Source of the DNA: Acanthosoma haemorrhoidale
Taxonomy: Eukaryota > Arthropoda > Insecta > Hemiptera > Acanthosomatidae
NCBI GenBank assembly: GCA_930367205.1
Contig: OV884014.1
Location: forward strand, 118,799,768-118,863,767
Reading direction: 5' to 3'
Length of the DNA: 64,000 bases
Made by a program: the position numbers and the translations under genes. Positions 54,064-64,000 of the stretch are shown here, piece by piece. The notes beneath the pieces are model-generated. The model had not been told where the DNA came from. It searched no databases and saw nothing but the letters and a program-made list of their open reading frames with translations. The first letter of the stretch is position 1. Each line of letters begins with the position of its first letter.

Positions 54064-57000
54064 AAAGTTACGCGTGAATATGACATCAAATGATGTCAAA
54101 TATGATAGTGTGCCGTATCATTTGCACTTATTGTATCACGTGATACAATCGTATGATTGAAGTTACAGTGAATATACTATAAAATGATGTCGATTATGAT
54201 AGTGTACCGCATCATTGGCACTCATTATATCACGTGATACTATCGTATGATTGAAGTCACGAGTGAATATAACATCAAATGATGCTAAATATGATTGTAT
54301 AGTGTATCATTAGCACTCATTGTTTCACGTGATACGATCGTATGATTAAAGTTACGAGTGAATATACTATTAAATAATGTCGATTATGATAGTGTACCGT
54401 ACCATTGGCACTCATAGTATCACGTGATACGATCGTATGATTGAAGTCACGAGTGAATATAATATCAAATGATGTCAATTATGATAGTGTACCGCATCAT
54501 TGGCACTCATTATATCACTTGATACGATCGTATGATTGAAGTCACGAGTGAATATATCATCAAATGATGTTGAATATGATTGTATAATGTGTCATTGGCA
54601 CACATTGTATCACGTGATACGATCGTATGATTAAAGTTACGAGTAAATGCAACATCAAATGATGTCGATTATGATAGTGTACCGCATCATTGGCACTCAT
54701 TATATCACGTGATACGATCGTATGATGAAAGTTACGAGTGAATATAACATCAAATAATGTTGAATATGATTGTATAATGTATCATTAGCACTCATTGTTT
54801 CACGTGATACGATCGTATGATTAAAGTTACGAGTAAATATAACATCAAATGATGTCAATTATGATAGTGTTCCGTATCATAAGCACTCATTGTATCACGT
54901 GATACGATCGTATGATGAAAGTTACAAGTAAATATACTATTAAATGATGTCGATTATGACAGTGTACCGTACCATTGGCACTCATAGTATCACGTGATAC
55001 GATCGTATGATTGAAGTCACGAGTGAATATAATATCAAATGATGTCAATTATGATAGTGTACCACATCATTGGCACTCATTATATCACTTGATACGATCG
55101 TATAATTGAAGTCACGAGTGAATATATCATCAAATGATGTTGAATATGATTGTATAATGTGTCATTGGCACACATTGTATCACGTGATACGATCGTATGA
55201 TTAAAGTTACGAGTAAATATAACATCAAATGATGTCGAATATGATAATGTACCGTATCATTAGCACTCATATTATCACGTGATACGATCGTATGATGAAA
55301 ATTACGAGTGAATATAACATCAAATAATGTTGAATATGATTGTATAATGTATCATTAGCACTCATTGTTTCACGTGATACGATCGTATGATTAAAGTAAC
55401 GAGTAAATATAACATCAAATGATGTCGAATATGATAATGTACCGTATCGTTAGCACTCATTGTATCACGTGATACGATCGTATGATGAAAGTTACGAGTG
55501 AATATAACATCAAATGATGTCGATTATAATAGTGTACCACATAATTAGCACACATTGTATCACGTGGTACGATCGTATGATTAAAGTTACGAGTGAAGAT
55601 AACATCAAATGATGTCGATTATAATAGTGTACCGTACCATTGGCACTCATAGTATCACGTGATACGATCGTATGATTGAAGTCACGAGTGAATATATCAT
55701 CAAATGATGTTGAATATGATTGTATAATGTGTCATTGGCACACATTGTATCACGTGATACGATCGTATGATTAAAGTTACGAGTAAATGCAACATCAAAT
55801 GATGTCGATTATGATAGTGTACCGCATCATTGGCACTCATTATATCACGTGATACGATCGTATGATGAAAGTTACGAGTGAATATAACATCAAATGATGT
55901 CGAATAGGATTGTATCATGTATCATTAGCACTCATTGTTTCACGTGATACGATCGTATGATTAAAGTTACGATTGGAGATACTAATAAATGATGTTGAAT
56001 ATAATAGTGCACCATATCATTAGCACTTATTGTATCATGTGATGCGATCATATGATTAAAGTTACAAGTGAATATAACATCAAATGATGTCGATTATAAT
56101 AGTGTACCGCATCATTGGCACTCATTATATCACGTGATACTATCGTATGATTGAAGTCACGAGTGAATATAACATCAAATAATGCTAAATATGATTGTAT
56201 AGTGTAGCATTGACACTCATTGTATCACGAGATACGATCGTATGATTGAAGTCACGAGTGAATATAACATCAAATGATGTTGAATATGATTGTATAATGT
56301 ATCATTAGCACTCATTGTTTCACGTGATACGATCGTATGATTAAAGTTACAGGTGAATATAACATCAAATGATGTCGAATATGATAATGTACCGTATCAT
56401 TAGCACTCATATTATCACGTGATACGATCGTATGATGAAAGTTACGAGTGAATATAACATCAAATAATGTTGAATATGATTGTATAATGTATCATTAGCA
56501 CTCATTGTTTCACGTGATACGATCGTATGATTAAAGTTACGAGTAAATATAACATCAAATGATGTCGAATATGATAATGTACCGTATCATTAGCACTCAT
56601 ATTATCACGTGATACGATCGTATGATGAAAGTTACGAGTGAATATAACATCAAATAATGTCGATTATGATAGTGTACCGCATTATTGGCACTCATTATAT
56701 CACGTGATACGATCGTATGATTGAAGTCACGAGTAAATATAACATCAAATGATGTCAATTATGATAGTGTTCCGTATCATAAGCACTCATTGTATCACGT
56801 GATAGGATCGTATGATGAAAGTTACAAGTAAATATACTATTAAATGATGTCGATTATGACAGTGTACCGTACCATTGGCACTCATTGTATCACGTGATAC
56901 GATCGTATGATTGAAGTCACGAATGAATATAACATCAAATGATGTCGATTATGATAGTGTACCACATCATTAGCACACATTGTATCACGTGGTACGATCG

Positions 57001-60000
57001 TATGATTGAAGTCACGAGTGAATATATCATCAAATGATGTTGAATATGATTGTATAATGTGTCATTGGCACACATTGTATCACGTGATACGATCGTATGA
57101 TTAAAGTTACGAGTAAATGCAACATCAAATGATGTCGATTATGATAGTGTACCGCATCATTGGCACTCATTATATCACGTGATACGATCGTATGATGAAA
57201 GTTACGAGTGAATAAAACATCAAATGATGTCGAATAGGATTGTATAATGTATCATTAGCACTCATTGTTTCACGTGATACGATCGTATGATTAAAGTTAC
57301 GATTGGAGATACTAATAAATGATGTTGAATATAATAGTGCACCATATCATTAGCACTTATTGTATCATGTGATGCGATCGTATGATTGAAGTCACGAGTG
57401 AATATAATATCAAATGATGTCAATTATGATAGTGTTGCGTATCATAAGCACTAATTGTATCACGTGATACGATCGTATGATTAAAGTTACGATTGGAGAT
57501 ACTAATAAATGATGTTGAATATAATAGTGCACCATATCATTAGCACTTATTGTATCATGTGATGCGATCATATGATTAAAGTTACAAGTGAATATAACAT
57601 CAAATGATGTCGATTATAATAGTGTACCGCATCATTGGCACTCATTATATCACGTGATACTATCGTATGATTGAAGTCACGAGTGAATATAACATCAAAT
57701 AATGCTAAATATGATTGTATAGTGTAGCATTGACACTCATTGTATCACGAGATACGATCGTATGATTGAAGTCACGAGTGAATATAACATCAAATGATGT
57801 TGAATATGATTGTATAATGTATCATTAGCACTCATTGTTTCACGTGATACGATCGTATGATTAAAGTTACAGGTGAATATAACATCAAATCATGTCGATT
57901 ATGACAGTGTACCGTACCATTGGCACTCATAGTATCACGTGATACGATCGTATGATTGATGTCACGAGTGAATATAATATCAAATGATGTCAATTATGAT
58001 AGTGTACCGCATCATTTGCACTCATTATATCACTTGATACGATCGTATGATTGAAGTCACGAGTGAATATAACATCAAATGATGTCGATTATGATAGTGT
58101 ACCTTATCATTGGCACTCATTATATCACGTGATACGATCGTATAATGAAAGTTACGAGTAAATATACTATTAAATAATGTCGATTATGATAGTGTACCAC
58201 ATTATTGGCACTCATTATATCACGTGATACGATCGTATGATTAAAGTCACGAGTAAATATAACATCAAATGATGTCAATTATGATAGTGTTCCGTATCAT
58301 AAGCACTCATTGTATCACGTGATACGATCGTATGATGAAAGTTACAAGTAAATATACTATTAAATGATGTCGATTATGACAGTGTACCGTACCATTGGCA
58401 CTCATTGTATCACGTGATACGATCGTATGATTGAAGTCACGAATGAATATAACATCAAATGATGTCGATTATGATAGTGTACCACATCATTAGCACACAT
58501 TGTATCACGTGGTACGATCGTATGATTAAAGTTACGAGTGAAGATAACATCAAATGATGTCGATTATAATAGTGTACCGTACCATTGGCACTCATAGTAT
58601 CACGTGATACGATCGTATGATTGAAGTCAGGGGTGAATATAATATCAAATGATGTCAATTATAATAGTGTTCCGTATCATAAGCACTCATTGTATCACGT
58701 GATACGATCGTATAATGAAAGTTACGAGTAAATATACTATTAAATAATGTCGATTATGATAGTGTACCGCATTATTGGCACTCATTATATCACGTGATAC
58801 GATCGTATGATTGAAGTCACGAGTGAATATAACATCAAATGATGTCAATTATGATAGTGTTCCGTATCATAAGCACTCATTGTATCACGTGATACGATCG
58901 TATGATGAAAGTTACAAGTAAATATACTATTAAATGATGTCGATTATGACAGTGTACCGTACCATTGGCACTCATAGTATCACGTGATACGATCGTATGA
59001 TTGAAGTCACGAATGAATATAACATCAAATGATGTCGATTATGATAGTGTACCGCATTATTGGCACTCATTATATCACGTGATACGATCGTATGATGAAA
59101 GTTACGAGTGAATAAAACATCAAATGATGTCGAATAGGATTGTATAATGTATCATTAGCACTCATTGTTTCACGTGATACGATCGTATGATTAAAGTTAC
59201 GATTGGAGATACTAATAAATGATGTTGAATATAATAGTGCACCATATCATTAGCACTTATTGTATCATGTGATGCGATCGTATGATTGAAGTCACGAGTG
59301 AATATAATATCAAATGATGTCAATTATGATAGTGTTGCGTATCATAAGCACTCATTGTATCACGTGATACGATCGTATGATTAAAGTTACGATTGGAGAT
59401 ACTAATAAATGATGTTGAATATAATAGTGCACCATATCATTAGCACTTATTGTATCATGTGATGCGATCATATGATTAAAGTTACAAGTGAATATAACAT
59501 CAAATGATGTCGATTATAATAGTATACCGCATCATTGGCACTCATTATATCACGTGATACGATCGTATAATGAAAGTTACGAGTAAATATACTATTAAAT
59601 AATGTCGATTATGATAGTGTACCGCATTATTGGCACTCATTATATCACGTGATACGATCGTATGATTGAAGTCACGAGTGAATATAACATCAAATGATGT
59701 CAATTATGATAGTGTTCCGTATCATAAGCACTCATTGTATCACGTGATACGATCGTATGATGAAAGTTACAAGTAAATATACTATTAAATGATGTCGATT
59801 ATGACAGTGTACCGTACCATTGGCACTCATAGTATCACGTGATACGATCGTATGATTGAAGTCACGAATGAATATAACATCAAATGATGTCGATTATGAT
59901 AGTGTACCGCATTATTGGCACTCATTATATCACGTGATACGATCGTATGATGAAAGTTACGAGTGAATAAAACATCAAATGATGTCGAATAGGATTGTAT

Positions 60001-62338
60001 AATGTATCATTAGCACTCATTGTTTCACGTGATACGATCGTATGATTAAAGTTACGATTGGAGATACTAATAAATGATGTTGAATATAATAGTGCACCAT
60101 ATCATTAGCACTTATTGTATCATGTGATGCGATCGTATGATTGAAGTCACGAGTGAATATAATATCAAATGATGTCAATTATGATAGTGTTGCGTATCAT
60201 AAGCACTCATTGTATCACGTGATACGATCGTATGATTAAAGTTACGATTGGAGATACTAATAAATGATGTTGAATATAATAGTGCACCATATCATTAGCA
60301 CTTATTGTATCATGTGATGCGATCATATGATTAAAGTTACAAGTGAATATAACATCAAATGATGTCGATTATAATAGTATACCGCATCATTGGCACTCAT
60401 TATATCACGTGATACGATCGTATAATGAAAGTTACGAGTAAATATACTATTAAATAATGTCGATTATGATAGTGTACCGCATTATTGGCACTCATTATAT
60501 CACGTGATACGATCGTATGATTGAAGTCACGAGTAAATATAACATCAAATGACGTCAATTATGATAGTGTTCCGTATCATAAGCACTCATTGTATCACGT
60601 GATACGATCGTATGATGAAAGTTACAAGTAAATATACTATTAAATGATGTCGATTATGACAGTGTACCGTACCATTGGCACTCATTGTATCACGTGATAC
60701 GATCGTATGATTGAAGTCACGAATGAATATAACATCAAATGATGTCGATTATGATAGTGTACCACATCATTAGCACACATTGTATCACGTGGTACGATCG
60801 TATGATTAAAGTTACGAGTGAAGATAACATCAAATGATGTCGATTATAATAGTGTACCGTACCATTGGCACTCATAGTATCACGTGATACGATCGTATGA
60901 TTCAAGTCAGGGGTGAATATAATATCAAATGATGTCAATTATGATAGTGTTCCGTATCATAAGCACTCATTGTATCACGTGATACGATCGTATGATGAAA
61001 GTTACAAGTAAATATACTATTAAATGATGTCGATTATGACAGTGTACCGTACCATTGGCACTCATAGTATCACGTGATACGATCGTATGATGAAGTCACG
61101 AGTGAATATATCATCAAATGATGTTGAATATGATTGTATAATGTGTCATTGGCACACATTGTATCACGTGATACGATCGTATGATTAAAGTTACGAGTAA
61201 ATGCAACATCAAATGATGTCGATTATGATAGTGTACCGCATCATTGGCACTCATTATATCACGTGATACGATCGTATGATGAAAGTTACGAGTGAATAAA
61301 ACATCAAATGATGTCGAATAGGATTGTATAATGCATCATTAGCACTCATTGTTTCACGTGATACGATCGTATGATTAAAGTTACGATTGGAGATACTAAT
61401 AAATGATGTTGAATATAATAGTGCACCATATCATTAGCACTTATTGTATCATGTGATGCGATCGTATGATTGAAGTCACGAGTGAATATAATATCAAATG
61501 ATGTCAATTATGATAGTGTTGCGTATCATAAGCACTCATTGTATCACGTGATACGATCGTATGATTAAAGTTACGATTGGAGATACTAATAAATGATGTT
61601 GAATATAATAGTGCACCATATCATTAGCACTTATTGTATCATGTGATGCGATCATATGATTAAAGTTACAAGTGAATATAACATCAAATGATGTCGATTA
61701 TAATAGTGTACCGCATCATTGGCACTCATTATATCACGTGATACTATCGTATGATTGAAGTCACGAGTGAATATAACATCAAATAATGCTAAATATGATT
61801 GTATAGTGTAGCATTGACACTCATTGTATCACGAGATACGATCGTATGATTGAAGTCACGAGTGAATATAACATCAAATGATGTTGAATATGATTGTATA
61901 ATGTATCATTAGCACTCATTGTTTCACGTGATACGATCGTATGATTAAAGTTACAGGTGAATATAACATCAAATGATGTCGAATATGATAATGTACCGTA
62001 TCATTAGCACTCATATTATCACGTGATACGATCGTATGATGAAAGTTACGAGTGAATATAACATCAAATAATGTTGAATATGATTGTATAATGTATCATT
62101 AGCACTCATTGTTTCACGTGATACGATCGTATGATTAAAGTTACGAGTAAATATAACATCAAATGATGTCGATTATGATAGTGTACCGCATCATTGGCAC
62201 TCATTATATCACGTGATACGATCGTATGATGAAAGTTACGAGTGAATATACTATTAAATGATGTCGATTATGATAGTGTACCGCATCATTGGCACTAATT
62301 GTATCACGTGATACGATCGTATGATCAAAGCTACGAGT
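54064..62338 (+). repeat. Family A array between B blocks 6 and 7
   Basis: About 87 A monomers. It begins like the array after block 5 (offset 7207) until near 54980, then follows the 49.5-50.9 kb region (offset 5497; 50203 to 55700) with an 11-monomer stretch skipped. Further right come mixed segments, the 855-bp repeat at 58695-60535, and a final segment ending in the pre-block signature. Notable private changes are gataggatcg near 56803, gaaaattacg near 55298 and gacgtcaatt near 60551. No gene or other element was seen. Confidence 0.95.
58695..60535 (+). repeat. 9-monomer (855-bp) family A higher-order repeat, about 2.2 copies
   Basis: The string gagtaaatatactattaaataatg starts at 58726, 59581 and 60436, exactly 855 bp (9 x 95) apart. 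Two full copies agree at the positions compared, including the rare agtataccgcatc monomer (59523 and 60378). A third copy runs on to about 60535, where gagtaaatataac replaces gagtgaatataac and the array returns to another order. This is the shortest clean higher-order unit in the window and probably one of the youngest. Confidence 0.85.
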
Positions 62339-63530
62339 TAACATAATAGGGCAGGAATTATTGTACCAGCTATGAAATACGCATTTTTGTAAAATTCTAC
62401 TTTTTGACGATATTTTTCTTGTTTTGGTATGAGGAAATCATAATTGTTCAGGAGCTAACGTACCAGCTATAAAATACTCTTATATGTAAAAATTTAACTT
62501 TTCGACGATATTTTCCTTGTTTTGGTATCAGGAGAACATAATGGGGCAGGAGCTAACTTACTATCTATGAAATACGCATTTTCGAAAAATTCGACTTTTT
62601 GAAGATATTTTCCTTGATTTCGTATCAGGAGAACATAAAAGAGCAGGAGTTAACGTTCCAGCTATGAAATACCCATTTTTTAAAAATTCGACTTTTTGAC
62701 GATATTTTCGTATCAGGAGAACATAATGGGGAAGGAGCTGACGTACCAGCTATGAAATACGCAATTTTTGTAAAAATTTAAGTTTTCGACGATATTTTCC
62801 TTGTTTTGGTATCAGGAGAACATAATGGGGCAGGAGCTAACGTACTAGCTATGAAATACGCATTTTCGAAAAATTCGACTTTTTGACGATATTTTCTTTG
62901 ATTTCGTATCAGGAGAACATAAAAGAGCAGGAGCTAACGTTCCAGCTATAAAATACCCATTTTTTAAAAATTAAACTTTTTGACGATATTTTCCTTGTTT
63001 TCGTATCAGGAGAACATAATAGGGTTAGAGCTAACGTACCAGCTATGAAATACGCAATTTTTGTAAAAATCTGAGTTTTCGACGATATTTTCCTTGTTTT
63101 GGTATCAGGAGAACATAATGGGGCAGGAGCTAACGTACTAGCTATGAAATACGCATTTTCGAAAAATTTGACTTTTTGACGATATTTTCTTTGATTTCGT
63201 ATCAGGAGAACATAAAAGAGCAGGAGCTAACGTTCCAGCTATGAAATACCCATTTTTTAAAAATTCGACTTTTTGACGATATTTTCCTTGTTTCGGTATC
63301 AGGAGAACATAATGGGACAGGAACTAACGTACTAGCTCTAAATACGCATTTTAGTAAAAATTCGACTTTTTGACGACATTTTTCTTGTTTTGGTATCAGG
63401 AGAACATAATGGGGCAGGTGCTAACGTACAAGCTATGAAATACGCATTTTTGTAAAAATTCAACTTTTTTAAAATGTTTTCTTTGTTTTGGTATCAGGAG
63501 TACATAAAGGGGCAAGAGCTAACGTACAAG
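62339..63530 (+). repeat. Family B satellite block 7 (about 12 monomers, short class)
   Basis: The same length and order as blocks 5 and 6, with more private substitutions: gagttaacgttcc near 62648, aatttaagttttcg near 62776, aattaaactttttg near 62970, aaatctgagttttcg near 63068 and aatttgactttttg near 63167. Like block 1 it reads atcataattgttcagg near 62448, where blocks 2-6 have atcatatttgttcagg. The 9-bp deletion is present (near 62709). It is intermediate between block 1 and blocks 5-6. Confidence 0.95.
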
Positions 63531-63549
63531 ATCATACGATCGTATGATC
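63530..63549. repeat. Perfect 20-bp palindrome at right junction of B block 7
   Basis: It reads gatcatacgatcgtatgatc. The following A base run is ttacgagtg, as after block 1, where blocks 2-6 have ttacgcgtg. Confidence 0.9.
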
Positions 63550-64000
63550 AAAGTTACGAGTGAATATGACATCAAATGATGTCAAATATGATAGTGTGCC
63601 GTATCATTTGCACTTATTGTATCACGTGATACAATCGTATGATTAAAGTTACAGTGAATATACTATAAAATGATGTCGATTATGATAGTGTACCGCATCA
63701 TTGGCACTCATTATATCACGTGATACTATCGTATGATTGAAGTCACGAGTGAATATAACATCAAATGATGCTAAATATGATTGTATAGTGTATCATTAGC
63801 ACTCATTGTTTCACGTGATACGATCGTATGATTAAAGTTACGAGTAAATATACTATTAAATGATGTCGATTATGACAGTGTACCGTACCATTGGCACTCA
63901 TTGTATCACGTGATACGATCGTATGATTGAAGTCACGAGTGAATATAACATCAAATGATGTCGATTATGATAGTGTACCACATCATTAGCACACATTGTA
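63550..64000 (+). repeat. Family A satellite array (right edge of window)
   Basis: About 4.7 A monomers, cut by the window end. It carries the post-block signature (gtgccgtatcatttgcac), then taccgcatcattggcac and gctaaatatgattg as after blocks 4-6, and then joins the gtcgattatgacagtg segment. Confidence 0.95.

Noticed and set aside
1..64000. Common ancestry of families A and B
   Set aside because: The monomer lengths are close (95 and about 97 bp) and both contain short strings such as aacata, but I could not align the rest. Similar length alone is weak evidence.

Overview
The whole 64-kb window is tandemly repeated satellite DNA. I find no protein-coding gene, rRNA, tRNA, transposon, CRISPR array or single-copy stretch. 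A long AT-rich array with higher-order repeat (HOR) structure is typical of a eukaryotic centromeric, pericentromeric or other heterochromatic block. The sequence does not let me name the organism.

Two unrelated satellite families are present, each always in the same orientation. Family A has a 95-bp monomer (for example, successive gatgtcgatt motifs at 281 and 376) and fills about 54.9 kb, roughly 575 monomers. Its landmarks are the dyad tatcacgtgata, which contains an E-box CACGTG, overlapping the dyad tacgatcgta, followed by a variable region ending in a catcaaatgatg motif. Family B has a 96-99-bp monomer with runs of A and T and the landmarks ggagctaacgtac, gactttttgacgatatttt and gtatcaggagaacataa. 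It occurs as seven compact blocks totalling about 9.1 kb: 455-1848, 23630-25017, 26853-28240, 39763-41150, 45646-46837, 52853-54044 and 62339-63530. Inside the blocks, B monomers follow a trimer order of about 293 bp.

All seven B blocks share the same left junction (after gatcaaagctacgagt) and the same right junction (a perfect 20-bp palindrome). One A-to-B junction event was therefore probably copied many times as part of larger units. From left to right: 1849-12242 is A organised in overlapping HORs of about 14-24 monomers. A composite unit of 12.9 kb (A plus one B block) then appears three times in tandem: 12243-25149, a copy with about 9.7 kb deleted at 25150-28372, and 28373-41280. The full copies each contain two successive copies of a 43-monomer (4084-bp) HOR. 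From 41281 on, further composite units of 5.7, 7.2 and 9.5 kb each end in a shorter B block, and the last also holds a 9-monomer (855-bp) HOR. The window ends in the A array that follows block 7.

The layout reads as a record of unequal exchange, deletion and local conversion in a satellite array whose B blocks mark the register. A recurrent 67-72-codon reverse-strand open frame is a by-product of the repeat and is not annotated as a gene. Alignments were done by eye at sampled positions, so identities are described rather than quantified.
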